Positions 40,119-53,465 of a DNA stretch of 64,000 nucleotides are shown here, one piece after another. The DNA lies in NCBI RefSeq assembly GCF_036711975.1, contig NC_091972.1, positions 27,657,001 through 27,721,000 on the forward strand. The letters are read 5' to 3'. Made by a program: the position numbers and the translations under genes. Source of the DNA: Onthophagus taurus (Eukaryota > Arthropoda > Insecta > Coleoptera > Scarabaeidae). Each line of letters opens with the position of its first letter. The stretch's first letter is position 1. The notes beneath the pieces are model-generated. The model was not told the DNA's origin and made no database searches. It worked only from the letters and a program-made list of their open reading frames with translations.

Positions 40119-40210
40119 CACTGCCGGTTACGCAAGCACGTCAAGTTTACCGTTCTATTAACGTTCATTAAAAACTTGGGCTGGTTTGGACTAGGTGGGA
40201 TAGAGCCATT
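40119..40210 (+). pseudogene. Non-LTR RNase H fragment (3' part)
   Basis: Resumes after the transposon with the repeated CACTGC and reads CRLRKHVKF, the 'GHc.LR.H' tail that follows the RNase H domain in jockey/I-type elements. Similarity fades after about 40200. Confidence 0.7.
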
Positions 40211-40418
40211 GGAGATGAAAAATGGCAAGAGTATATAAGATAGCATTAAAGCCTTTCCAGTACTACTTATGCTTTTTCCCGTATCTTCTTAAGATGTACA
40301 CAAAAATTAAAACCCAACACTTAAATTAACAATAGTATATTATTATATGTGAGTAGAAATTTTGACCACGACTATTGAAATTAATTCCATAAATTTATTT
40401 GTCCACGACTACCTTATA
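40211..40418. other. Unassigned spacer
   Basis: No gene seen. AATAGTATATTATTATATG near 40331 is complementary to a segment near 40950-40970. Confidence 0.4.
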
Positions 40419-41250
40419 ATATATACCTTATGAATGAGTTTTCTAAAACAAAATGGTAGTCATTTTTCACGGAGTGAATAATAGCGGTGAATAATAATCA
40501 TTATTCACGGGTAGCCATCTTGACCAGACTAATAATAATTATTTAAAACGTTAAAAGTTCAAAAAACGTCAATTTAATTCAATTTTTTAGGAGTTCCTAA
40601 ATGTTTGACATTAAAAAAACCTAAACAAATTCCTTTTTTTGTATGATTTAAGCATAAATGAATTAATTTTCGTAAAGAAAACGACGTTTTATAAAACTGA
40701 CACTTAATTTTGACAAATTGTTGTGAAGTTGGTTACAGTTAGTAACATTGAATTTGTGTCACATTGACGTTTAACCTTTATTCAAAAATTTATTTAAAAA
40801 ATAAATTTATGGAATCAATTTCAATAGTCGTGGACAAAGAATAGTATTCTACTCGCATATAATGAGCTATTATTCACGCAGGTTAATTACGCCACTCGCT
40901 ACGCTCGTGACATAAACTTAACCTTCGTGAATAATAGCCCTCATTATATGCTCATATAATAATATACTAACATACTAAAATAACATAATAACATACTAAA
41001 TGAAATATCAATTTTATAAAACGTTTTTTTACGAAAATTAATTAATTTATGCTTAAATCATACGAAAAAAAGAATTTGTTTAGGTTCTTTTAATGTCAAA
41101 CCTTTAGAAACTCCTAAAAAATTGAATTAAATTGACGTTTTTTTGAAATTTTAATATATGATAATGATTGAATAATGATTATTCACCGCTATTATTCACT
41201 CTGTGAAAAATGACTACCATTTTGTTTTAGAAAACTCAGTTATAAGATAT
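40331..41250. repeat. Foldback element with arms of about 250-300 bp
   Basis: About 40420-40700 is the imperfect complement of about 41000-41245 (AAACAAAATGGTAGTCATTT with complement; TTAATTCAATTTTTTAGGAG with complement). The middle has further inverted words (GTGAATAATAG, CTATTATTCACG). No gene. Likely a non-autonomous palindromic element. Confidence 0.85.
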
Positions 41251-41265
41251 ATATACAATGTGTCC

Positions 41266-41718
41266 CCGGATTGTGTACCCGTAACCCGAAAGGTATAATT
41301 GACAATAAATTTTTGAATTCAAATTCCATCTTTTGCAATTAAAGTCTGGATGTCATAAAACGAAATATAACCAAGTTTTACGTCAAATTTCCTCAAAGTA
41401 CCACAGATAACGCAAGAAGTTTGTTAACCGTTGCAGGTAAAGTGGTCTTTCTGAGCAATGTACAACAAAAGTTGATTAAGATAAAATGTTTGTTATGTTA
41501 AATTATAGCGATATGCAGAATTTTATTAATTTAGCATATAAAAGAAAAATGAGTTTTTTCTTGAAAATTTTTTTCTAATATTCCGTTTTATAATAAATAC
41601 AAATGACCTAAGTGAACTAACAATTATCATTTGATAGCTTAGCTTTAGCCTATTGTCAAATATTAATTGGCCATGTTTACATTACAACATAAAATATTTA
41701 TAGTGCAGTGCTATGGAT
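41266..41718 (+). mobile_element. 5' fragment of a mariner-like element with transposase start
   Basis: The end CAATGTGTCCCCGGATTGTG follows TA. ATG at 41673 begins FTLQHKIFIVQCYG, the opening of a DUF4817-type transposase. Similarity stops after about 15 residues at the junction with the minus-strand pseudogene (about 41718). Confidence 0.7.
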
Positions 41719-42121
41719 TGGCCTCGTATTCCAACTCGTTAACAACCACTTCTTCCTTATACTCTTTCAACTGTCTTAATGGCGTAAAAATTTCATTTTC
41801 CGTGGGAGGATGGAATTTTGTTAAAGCCGCTAATTTCGCTCCTTTCGGTAATTGGGCGTTATCGTTCCATGGACCATTTAAATCGGACTCATTTAAACTC
41901 GGTTATGCATTGAACTGTAGCTGAATTTTATCATTCGTGTTTTCAAATAATTTTTGATAAAGTTTAATCATTTGGTACAATTTATCGTGTAAGCTTGCGT
42001 TAAGCTTACGCCGCGCGCCGTTATAAGAAGGCAGTATTTCATCAAGGATTTCAACGACCGATACCGGGTTATAAGTGATTTCTTTGGAATCAACTCTTGG
42101 TTTTAATGATGTTCCAGTCAT
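41719..42121 (-). pseudogene. Unassigned decayed coding sequence (more complete copy)
   Basis: ATG at 42121 opens 72 codons to a TAA at 41903-41905. The same frame then stays open for about 60 further codons (NGPWNDNAQLPKGAKLAALT, then KFHPPTENEIFTPLRQLKEY) until the mariner fragment. The coding-like composition on both sides of the stop suggests a single gene with one recent nonsense mutation. The 42121-41937 part is duplicated at 185-1. Family not recognised. Confidence 0.45.
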
Positions 42122-42438
42122 TTTAATGATAACCGCATGGGCAAAACAATATTTTAAATAATCTTGAATTAATTAATTTCAAGTAAAACACTTAGTTAAT
42201 GGAAAATAAATGCGATAATTTATCATATCAATTAATATTCCTTCAACATGAACGTTGATTTTTCTCCGGGAAAGCATAAAACACCATTCTTGTTATACAT
42301 TATGAGGAATAGTTTGGATCTGAGTTCTCCATGAAAGAATAGGAAATAGTCAGTATCTATGAAAACAATTAAAATTGATTTGTTAGTAAAAAAATAAAAT
42401 TAAAATTACCGTTCCGTCTTAAGATTATCTCGGAACTA

Positions 42439-43522
42439 CACAGGAAAAAATATAGAGTAAAAATCAACTCTAAAACATGGTTCAGATCGGTCCAATTTAT
42501 TTAGAGTTATTTTTTTTGCACTATATAGTGTAGATGAATAGATTAAAAATTTACACTAAATAGTGAGAAGATGGTGTTTATTAAATAGTGTAAAATCGTT
42601 ACTCTATAACAGTGTATTATATGTAATCTAACTAGATGTTGTCGTGACTCTAATTAGATACATTTCTAATCTAATCAGTGTAAATTATTAAAAATTCGCT
42701 CTAATTTTACTCTATTAATTGACAAAATATCACTAAATAGTGTGTATCTTCTACTTATTAGTGTTAATTTTTAATAGGAAGTGGAGTATTTTTAGGGAAG
42801 TTTTACGTTTGTAATAAAAATCAAAATTATAAAATATTTGTTTTTATTTTTACTTGTAATAACTTAAATTTAAAAAAATTAAATTCTGTTTATATACATA
42901 TGTATATATTTTAAAGTTTCCACCGAGTCACCATCAAAACTGCATCTAATGAGTCTTCTATAAGTTTCCTATATGTATAGTTGCACCAAGTTGCACATAC
43001 TTACCAATCTTCACAAGGAACTTGTATGTAAAATCTTCCGGAAGTTCCACTAATTTCACATCATGAATGTTTTATTTTGGCAAACATAATTAAAATAAAA
43101 ATAATCGTTCTTTCTTTCTATATCGCGTAAATCAGGTCTCGACACGGTATCGAGTTCCGACTCGTTTAGTAGATGACCGTTAAATTTTAGCTTGTATCAC
43201 ACCACATGTTGATCACGTGGTACCGACGAGTAATCCCGAGCAAAATAGTGCGGTGCCTACGAAGTACCCGAAGGAAAAGCACACGTCTAGTGTAAAATTT
43301 AATGTTTTATATATTACATAACTTCACTAACATAAGTAAAAAAGAACTCTCCTTTAGAGAACTGTAAAAACTACTCTATTAAGTGAATAATATATGAACT
43401 CTATATTAATTTTAAATATAGTGTACATTAGAGTTATTTTTACCATGTGATATTACAATTTTTACTCTAATTCTTTTTACCAACTACTCTAAAATTTTTA
43501 CACGACACGATTTTTTCCTGTG
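42439..43522 (+). mobile_element. MITE family M1, copy 2 member (mosaic)
   Basis: Same ends and TA flanks as 503-1602. Outer parts match copy 1, but about 42606-42840 matches the provirus MITE (23791-24896) instead, including absence of a 13 bp segment. Confidence 0.9.
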
Positions 43523-43765
43523 TATCAACTTCATTCAATGTATTTCGCTCATCTTTTAACATCTTTGTTAATGATAACGTTATTTTATCGGTCTAAAGAA
43601 AAAATGAACTAAACAATTAATGATGATTCGTAGAAGGAGAAAGTTGTGCTAAAGAAAGTTTATTAATCAAGAGATGCTTCACGCAGCCTTGTTTTTTAAT
43701 TTAATATTTTTAATTAGGTACAACTTTTTGAGACGATCATGTTCTCCGAGGAAGTTACATATATA

Positions 43766-46750
43766 CAGGCAGGGTGTTTCGGTGACTCGGGGAATAAATT
43801 TAGCCACATATACCAGAATGAAAATGATGACGATTCATGTAAAAAAAATTAGTAAAAGTCTTCAAATTTCAAAGCTACAGGCTATCAAAGTTAGGAAATT
43901 TTAACACATTATGACGCCAAATGCGTTAAAAGATTTTAAATCAAAACAAAAAAAAAATAACGAAATTTTCAACAAGGACAAAACTAGTTTTATCACCCTG
44001 AGATGTACGCGAGTCCTCGACCGGCTCAGTGAAGAAGGGAGGGGTATTTATATGGCGCCACACAGTTAACCCCGCGTACAACACGAACTGTGACGTGAGA
44101 TGATGGAGTATGGTGATATAAACAACTAACACAACAAAACATAAACGCTCAACAAAATAGGTTTTGAGTTGCAGACAAAATTTATTAAAAAAAAAACTCC
44201 CGTAAATAACAGGTAAGTAAAAAAAATAAACTAATAACAAAACTATAAAACGGTAAACTTTTAGGTTCAAACAACAAAAAAAAACTATATTGATGTTTGC
44301 GAGCTTTAAAAAAAAATGAAAGTCAAAACTAAAAGGAAATTTAAATCAAAATACCAAAAAAATGAAAATGAAAAATTAACCCGCGTCTGACTCCGTATGG
44401 TTGAGCTCAACGTGAAATCAAAAATTATAAAAAAAAACATCAACGCTAAAAATAGAATTAAAAAAAAACTCGCCAAACAAGGATTTACAAAAAAAATTGA
44501 AATGATATTATAAAAAAAAAATTAAAAAGGTTTAATGTTCCAATGATTCCAATTAATTTAAAGATTTTCTTAAGGAAAATCACATAAAAAAAATATATAT
44601 AAGATACAAATTCTTCAATGACCAAAATAATAGTATGTTGTTCTATCTGACCTTTACTCCAAGTCTTGATCACCGGCCCGATTCGAAATAAATCCTCAGC
44701 AACAAATTCTGATGACTCAGGAAAGGTAAGGTAATATTCTTTGTTTTGTTCCAAAAAAATAATTAAAATCCTTAGGATGTAATGGAAATTATACCCTTGG
44801 ACAATGGTTCCAAAATACCAACAAAAAAAGTTGTTCCAATAAGAGATGCCAAAAGTTGCTCCCCTCAATAAAAACCTGGATATAGAATATAAAAAAAATG
44901 AAACGTGGAAATATTAGATTTAAGAATTTTTGTTTGTAGGATAGTTTTTCTTTTTAAGTAGTTAGTAATTTTTTTTTAAGTAGTTAGAAAATTTTTTTTT
45001 AAAGTAGTTAGATTTTTTTTTGAAAAATAGATTTAGTAGATTGTTAGTTTAAGAATCAAAAGAAAAATATAAAAGGGTGAACGAATATGCCAAAAACTAA
45101 TTAATAAAGACCTTACAAAAATGCTTACCTCTGATGTTCGAGGTTTAACCAGAGGACAGAAGAAAATGCAATGAAATACGTTGCAATCCGGAATCTCCGT
45201 ACAATTTGGTAAAAGAAAAACACTTTTCCAAAACTTTATTTCGAGTGATGAATCCCACAAATATGGATTAGAAACAAAATTTTACACCAAAACCAAAAAT
45301 GGCGAACCAACCAAAATTTCTTTAACACTCGAAAGCACATATTGCTCTGGTAATATAGTAAGAAAGAGAGAGATCAAGAAGAAAGTTGAACGGTCTTTTA
45401 TACCCAAAAATCGAAAATATCAAAAAAAAATTACGTCTGCGCAAGATAGAACATGAATTTACGACACCCTCTCAAAAGCAAAAAGGAGAATTTTAAAGTG
45501 ATAGGAGTTAAAAAGAAAAAAAAAGGAATACTCAGAATATGTTGCTGAAAGAGAATATAATAAAATGTTATAAACAAACAAAATGTAAACAAAGTAAATA
45601 AAAATAATAAATATGTTTCCGAATGTATGCAACTCATAACCCATTACACATAAACAAGTCACCCACACATAACATAAAAATTTCGGAATGTAACAACATT
45701 TTTCCAAATATCTTAAACACTATTTACAGTAAAGCGCTGAAATTTGGTACAGTATAAATCAATGTCATGTAAAATTTGTGAAGCAATTTATGAGTTGGAT
45801 CCGTCCACTGGAACAATGCTATACAGACTGTTCCTAAAGTTTGTTTGCCCAGAACTTTTTTATTCTGTCATAACCCTACATTTATTTTTGCAGTTTCTAA
45901 TAGTAAATTTAGTTTAGAAACGTTTATTACTCTTAGATAATATTGATAAAAATCACCATTTCTGTGTTAAATGCAAAAATGTTCTGTTCCGGTTTCAATA
46001 GTAGCACTAAAACAAAAGAAATCTAAGTTTTTGAACATTTCCTTTAGTATTTTTTATTACTTATCTTGTTATTTTATGTACTTTTTTTATTATTCCTGTT
46101 AGTGTTGTCGTTTTTTTGTTTATTTTTTGTTGATTTTTAATTTATTGTTTTTGGATTCTTTTATTAAACCAACTAAAAGAAATTAAAAATGTGATTTATC
46201 TAAATCTACACTTGGACATGTTGCATACATACATAATAGTTATGACAGCTGAGTTCGATTTTCACTTCTCATTGCCAATTCAGATTCAGATTTATTTATT
46301 TATTTTTTTTAGTGTTATTGAATTCGGAGCCTAACATTTTTGCATTTAATACGAAAACCGTGGTTTTTATCAATATTCTCTACGAGTGATAAAAGTTTCT
46401 AAACTAAATTTACTATTAGAAACTGCAAAAATAAATGTAGGGTTATGATAGAATAAAAAAGTTCTGAGCGAATAAACTTTAGGAACAGCTTGTATAGCAT
46501 TGTTCCCGAGTACCGATCCAACTCACAAATTGCCTAATGATTTTCTGTGATATTAGTTTACACTGTACCAAATTTCAACGCTTTACCATAAATAATGTTT
46601 AAGATATTTAGAAAAACGTGTTAAAATTTCCTAACTTTGATGGTCTGTATCTTTGAGGACTTTTACTAATTCTTTTTTACATGAATTATCATCCTTTTCA
46701 CTCTAGTATATGTGGTTACATTTGTTCCCCCAGTCACCGAAACACCCCTG
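43766..46750 (+). mobile_element. 3 kb TA-flanked inverted-repeat element, copy 2
   Basis: Equivalent of 1846-4822, with the same nested foldback (about 45698-46618). Differences are single bases and homopolymer or dinucleotide length changes. Confidence 0.75.
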
Positions 46751-47087
46751 TATAATGTTACTGCTGTGCAATGGCCTGATAGTGAAAAACTTCTCCCAAA
46801 ACAATTGTTATGTGCTGTGTGCTTAGCTTCAGTAGTAACAAATTGGAAAGGAAAAAAAGCCAGCAGATTAGAATTTTTATATAAACTTTATGCATTGCTT
46901 TTTTTTGTTTTTATTTAAGAATGTATTAGTTTTTAGTTACCAGATTTTGATTTTCATTTCTCTTTTGATTTAAATTATTGATTGATATAAAAAAATTACT
47001 TGTTTGAAAATTCTAGAGGCGAGAAAACATTATAGAAATTGCATACTGAAAATTAAAAATTTAAAAAAAAATTATATTTAATACATA

Positions 47088-47645
47088 CCACTTGATAATA
47101 AACAAGACTGAATAAAAATCCTTTCTTCACTGCATTGGAGATGTCCAGAAATACATGTAGTACGGTTTCATCACTTGATCTACTAAAATAACAAAAACAT
47201 TCATAAAATATATTTATAATTAAACGTGATGATAAAAACTTGGAATATTGCAATCTTACTCTCAAGTTGCGTTGGATGATCGCTTGAAAATATCCATTTT
47301 ACTTCCTTTTTGTTTGGATTTATGTAAAGGCTGAGGTCATCTTCTTTATCCAGGCATCCTTCTTAATCAATAAATAACCAGAATCCTTTTAAAAATAAAT
47401 AATTAGATGGAGTTATAATTTAAAAGAAACAAATTATTACCTCAACATTTCTTTATCATACATTATATGTATGTACATCAGCAAAGAACTGTATCATTTC
47501 AGCAGTAGCTGCTTTCTCGTCCAATTCATATTCACTCGTCTCAATTATGGAAGTGGCCAATTCTTTTTAAATAAACGTAATAAAATCTAACGTAATTAAT
47601 TACGCAGTAAGAAGCGTACTCACCTCAACACAATTTGGATCCATT
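47088..47645 (-). pseudogene. Exon-like coding remnants, copy 2
   Basis: Equivalent of 5160-5716, with the same donor-like and acceptor-like sites and the same disrupting tandem duplication. The decay therefore predates the block duplication. Confidence 0.35.
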
Positions 47646-48392
47646 ATTACAATAACAATAATAAACGAGGTTTAAATAAATTTAATTCCTCTCCGGTGTT
47701 TGTACTCTCAAATACTCTTTGAGGTTCTAAATGAAGATTAAAAAAAAATTGTTTGAAAAATTGAATTATGTAGAACAGCCTGTACAAAGAAAACTGTCAT
47801 CCATTTGCGACAACACAAATCAAAGCAATGATACCAACCGTAAATAAATAAAATTACCAACCTCAACAGAATTTATAAAAAGATTTAAACCCTTTTAAAC
47901 GTTTTAACGCGTTTTAACTCACCATTTTTTCTTCAAATGGTGACCTTCTCATTTTCGTTTAAACTGAAAATACACGAAATCTCCGAAGGATTTCAAACTT
48001 GTCTGTTGTGTGAGTCACTGGTGTGTTTCGCCATCGGACATTATTTTACTTTATTTTTCTTTGTTATCGTCCTAGAACCTTGTATTCTATTATCTTCTTT
48101 TCTTAAAAGAAAAACACTTACTTTTTTACTTTACTTATTCAATATTATTATCATCATTAGTTTTGATTTTTTTGTAAGTACATCGGTTGCTCGACCACAC
48201 CATTGCCACCAAATTCATTTCAATTTACATCCATTTATATTTTTTGTGCTCTACATCAACTATTATTATTAACTTTTGTTTTTCAAATGGCTGAGTATAT
48301 TTTTCTTCACGTCATTGGATACAGATTGTTTTTCTGAATCCATTGATGTACAATACATCCATTTTGAATATAATTTTAACAGAGAACGTTAA

Positions 48393-48406
48393 CCTGTATA
48401 TACAGG
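48393..48406. other. Empty target site of the copy 1 mariner insertion
   Basis: CCTGTATATACAGG is continuous here. In copy 1 its central TA is duplicated around 6463-8649. Confidence 0.9.
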
Positions 48407-48836
48407 TTGTCACACAAGAACGCCGCAAGCTTAACTCTGTCATTTACCTTCCGATTTTTATGAGCGAGTTATCAAATGAAATGGTTTGATGAATATTATG
48501 ATTCATGCTACAAATAAACTTTTTCCAACGCCAGCTTCAATTTCAAGCGTTATCAAGTTTTGATTTTCAAATTGCTCGGTATGTTTTTCTTCACGTTATT
48601 GATAGAGATTTTTTTTCTGAACCCATTGCTGTACAATACATTAACATTAATTGTAATTTTAGCAGAGAAAAACAATTAAAACATTTTCCGAACATTATCT
48701 TAGTCACTTCTGCAATACTGTAGTGTGCCATAGAAAAAATAGTATTCATCACACCTTTTCATTTGATGCCACCCTCATGAAAATCGGAATGTAAATGACA
48801 AAGTTACAGCTTGCGGCATCCTTGTGTGACAACCTG
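48403..48836. mobile_element. 434 bp MITE, copy 2
   Basis: Equivalent of 8654-9087. Confidence 0.8.
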
Positions 48837-48842
48837 CATATA

Positions 48843-49122
48843 CAGGTGTCTTTTCTCTGTTAATATTACATTTAAAATGGATGTATTGTACATCAATGGA
48901 TTCAGAAAAGCGAAGTCTATCCAATGACGCGAAGAAAAATATACGCAGCCATTTGAAAAACAAAAGTTAATAATCGCTTGAAATTAAAGATGGCGTTGGA
49001 AAAAATTTATTTGTAGCATGCATCATAGTATTTCTCAAACCATTTCATTTGATACCTCGCTCATGAAAATCGGAATGTAAATGACACAGTTACAGCTTGG
49101 GGCGTTTTTTATCTGACACCTG
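48843..49122. mobile_element. 280 bp MITE, copy 2
   Basis: Equivalent of 9094-9373. Confidence 0.65.
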
Positions 49123-49133
49123 TATATTATATA

Positions 49134-51345
49134 CAGGTGTCCCGTTAAGCGTACGGAGCGGCTGTATCTCTAGAACGGTAAGGCCAAGAGGTTTGGGAAA
49201 AAAATCCTTATAAGCAAAGTGACCAAGAGAAATAGCTGGAAATTATTTTGAAGTTCGTAATTCGACCGCTAGGGGGCGTAACTGCCATTGAGAAACATAA
49301 AATTCCCGCTATCTCAGAAACTTAGACGATGAGCTATAACTTTGACAACATCATTTAATAGCTTGGATAATACCGCATCGCTTTTGTTTTGCGATATTTC
49401 TCATATCTGTCATAATAAGGGAGGGGGAGGCCAATGCGTTTTCATATGTTTACATTTTAATATCTCCTAGACCATTCAACCGATTTGAATGTTTTCGGTG
49501 TTGTTTGAAAGAGCATTTTATACTCTTTTTAAAGATATTTTCAGTAAGACCGTCTGCTTTAAAACAAATGAGCTAGAGGACGTTATCTGCAGCGATTACA
49601 TATTTTTGTGATTTTTGAAGAAAAGTTAAATGGAACGATACTATTTACTTCACAGACCCTTAGTCACCTTCAAATTTGCTAAATTTTAGTGAAAACCGCA
49701 TCTCGATATCGCCACCCGTTCTCGAGTTATAGAAGAAAATGTTAAAAACTCGAGTGCCATCAATCTGATCCAGTTACCTCATCGAGAAAAACAAATCACA
49801 TTACCATGGTAACTGTAAACATGTCATTTACTAACGCCGAAGCGTATGATAGAGCGTATGATGATTTATTTTTAATGTTTCGGATACGATGCAACTGCAT
49901 GGCAAAAATGTGCAATGCAATTACGACAAAGAAAGACATTTTTCTCTAGAAGTGTTTTTAAGATTGACTTAGCGATTACGGAAAACTGGCAAAGTGTAGC
50001 CCATTCAGACATCTCTATGAATTCGTAAATCATATTGGTGCGCAATGTGATCCCACATAATCTGGGAACTCCGTAAACAATTGTCCACAAGAGTTCTCAA
50101 GAGAATAATATCTCCACCACGTTGTTTTACATCAGGCCTTAACAGATACCGATTATGATAATAGACTGAACTATTACCATCGACTTTTAAATATGATTTG
50201 GGCAAATCCAAACCTTTTATCACAAATGCTATGGATGCATGAAGCATATGTCCACAAGCTGATGTAAACTTGCATAATATGCATTCTTGGTTCGAGCAAA
50301 ACCCACATTGCTTTCACCCCTTTATCTATTGGGTAGACTAAACGACCTGACTTTTCAAGAAAAACCAATGACCAGGGAAAATATGACAAAACACTAAATA
50401 CCAGTAAAAACGTGTCCAGGGAAAAGACTTAGCAGCGCTTTTTTTTCGTCGAAACTAGATTAAATAAATGCATCGAGGTTTATGTAAGACATTTCGAACA
50501 TTAGTGAGTTATTTTTGCCAAAAATTTAAGTTGTTCTAAGTGTTTCGGTTTATTTTGTTTTATTATCATTGTTGATGTTTCATTGATCCGTTGGCTTTTC
50601 AACTCGCCTCAAAAATAGTTTTGAAGCAGTTCTAAGCTTGGATAAAGTATGAAGGAAGGTTCTAGATAATAAAATTTTTGTTATCTCTTATTTGTTTCCT
50701 AAGGTAACTTGATCCGATTAAGATATACGAATTTTTAACATTTTCTTTTATAATTCGAGAATGGATGGAGGTATCGAGATGCGGATTTCACTAATATTTA
50801 GCAAATTTTATGGTGATTAACGGTCTGTGAAGTAAATAGTACCGTTCCATTTAACTTTTTTTCAAAAATCACAAATATGTAACCGCTGCAGATAACGCCC
50901 TCTAGCTTATTTGTTTTAAACCAAGCGGTCTTACTGAAAATATCTTTTAAAAGAGCATGAAATGCTCTTTCAAACAAGACCAAAAATATTCAAATCGGTT
51001 GAATGGTCCAGGAGATATTAAAATGTAAACATTTGAAAACGCATTGGCCTCCCTCTCCCTTATTATGACAGATATGAAAAATATTGCAAAACAAAAGCGA
51101 TGCGGTATTATCCAAGCTACTAAATGATGTTGTCAACGTTATAGCTCATCGTCTAAATTTCTGAGACAGCGGGAATTTTATGTTTCTCTATGGCAGTTAC
51201 GCCCCCTAGCGGTCGAATTACGAACTTCAAAATAATTTCCAGCTATTTCTCTTGCCCACTTTGCTTATAAGGATTTTTTTCCCAAACCTCTAGGCCTTAC
51301 CGTTATTGAGATACAGCCGCTCCGTACGCTTAACGGGACATCCTG
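49134..51345 (+). mobile_element. Mariner-like element with long arms, copy 2
   Basis: Equivalent of 9385-11596, including the decayed DUF4817-type transposase (about 49821-50440). Nearly identical. Confidence 0.88.
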
Positions 51346-51347
51346 TA

Positions 51348-52820
51348 CAGTATGTCCCCGGATCGAGTTACAAAGAAGAAAAAAAATGTTATTACTGCTT
51401 TTTCAAACTTATCTCAGCATAAATAATGCGTCGGATATGTTCAAACCACTAAATCGCACGAAATTTATATTCTAACTATAGAAGTTAACTAATTATTCCC
51501 ATTTTTATGTAAAAATTAGAATTTTCCTAAATTAAAAATTTTTTAAGTTCAATTTACGATATGTAACCATAGAAACCATAAAAGTTACAACTTATGTTAT
51601 TGAAAAAACAGACAAATCAAATTAAAATATGGCTAATTTATATAATAACACACTATGTAAGTAATAAATATTATTTATTTGTAAGTGAACAAATCAACTA
51701 TTCATTCAAACAAATCACCTCCTAATGCGGCACACATTTGAAGACGAGTGCTAAATTCTTTATAAGAATTGCGAATTTCCGCCAGTGGTAGAGATTCTAT
51801 CGCATTAATTATTCTTAGCTTTAATAGTTCTGCATCGTCTTGTAATGGTTCACTGTAAACAAATTGTTTCAATCGTCCCCAAAAATAAAAATCCATAATT
51901 GTAAGATCAGGACTACGTGCTGGCCATCAAATAGGACCATTTCATCCGATCCATTTTTGACGAAATTGTAAATTTAACCATTTGGCACAATGTGTGAATG
52001 GTAAGCTGGGCACTGTCTTGCTGAAAGTACATTGACTGTATGAAATGTAAGGGTAATTTGATTTACATCACTCCAATAACGACAATGCTGGGAAGAAACA
52101 ATGTCATTTATTGAAAAGGTGCTTTCACCCGAAAATATCATAAATTTATGAAAATTTCGGTTATTTAATATTTCATTACCAATCTCAAGACAGAAATCCA
52201 AACGTTTGGCATCATCGCCGGCATCGAAAGTCTGTCTAAATCGTGGTCTAAATGGTACAATTTTGTAAATTCTGGAGAGGTGCGATTTACTAATTTCAGT
52301 TTGTAACGCTCTTCTTCGGAGTGATAATTTTGGAGTTTCTTGAACGGAATTTAATGCTATTAGAGAAGCAGCGTCTTCCTCATTTAGTCCCTTTGTCTGC
52401 TTCTTTATGGATAATACAGAACCCGTTTCCAAAAATATTTTCATAAGTTTGCGAGCCCCAACATGAAATATTTTTGTGACCGGGTATTGATTCACTAGTA
52501 CCATAGCACAGTACTAAATAAATTCTCTCTTTCATGGTTAGCATCGCATGAAAAGACTTAATCTCACTGACATAAGTTGTAACTTTTATGGCTTTTATGG
52601 TTACATATCATAAATTGAACTTGAAAATTTTTCAATTTAGAAAAAAGTCCAATTTTTACATAAAAGTGGGAATAATTAGTTAACTTCTATAGTGAGAGTA
52701 TAAAATTCGTGCGATTTAGTAGTTTGAACATATCCGACGCATTATTTATGCTGAGATAAGTATGAAAAATCAGTAATAAAAATTTGTTTCCTCTTTGTAA
52801 CTCGATCCGGGGACATACTG
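51348..52820 (-). mobile_element. Family M2 mariner-like element, copy 2
   Basis: Equivalent of 11599-13071. Shares the TA at 51346-51347 with the preceding element. Confidence 0.9.
51702..52504 (-). pseudogene. Mariner-like transposase, internally deleted, copy 2
   Basis: Same frames and defects as 11953-12755, with identical predicted residues in both open parts. Confidence 0.85.
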
Positions 52821-53465
52821 TATACATATTATGTATTTTTTTCTGTATTTACGCGTTTTTTTTTCGTCACACCAACTGCTGCAGTTGACAATATTATTAT
52901 TGAATAAAATTATTCAAGCAAAATAAACCTTTTACACAAACTATTTACGCTATAAAAACATAAAATCATTTCCAACACACATTTCTCCATAACCCCATTC
53001 CTGTAAATTTTAACCTTCTATTTTAGGGTTTTATGACATAACAATGATATTTTACATGTACAAAGAACTTTATACCTCAAATACCCTTTTTCAAATCCAT
53101 TACATTTGTGTGTTAAATGGGATTCTTATTTTCGGTCAGAGGAAGTATTAAATAGAGAAGTTGTGAAAAATGACAACAGAGATTACAGAGATTAAGTCAG
53201 TCAAGTCGTAGAACCCTAAAACAGATGTAAAAAATTTACAGTTGAGATTTCCATACTAACAGAAATCTTTCCTGGACCGTTGAGAGGCTAAAGCACGCCA
53301 GCCAATTGATTAAATTTTAACCAGTGACGTATCCAAAGAACATGCAAGGTTCATTTCAAGCTTAAACGCAAATGCGCCCACCTCCACTTTAGTTTTAAAT
53401 AATCGTATAAAGCTAATAATTTTAGTAATACTGCTTTCTCCAACTCTGAATTAAAGATCCTAAAC

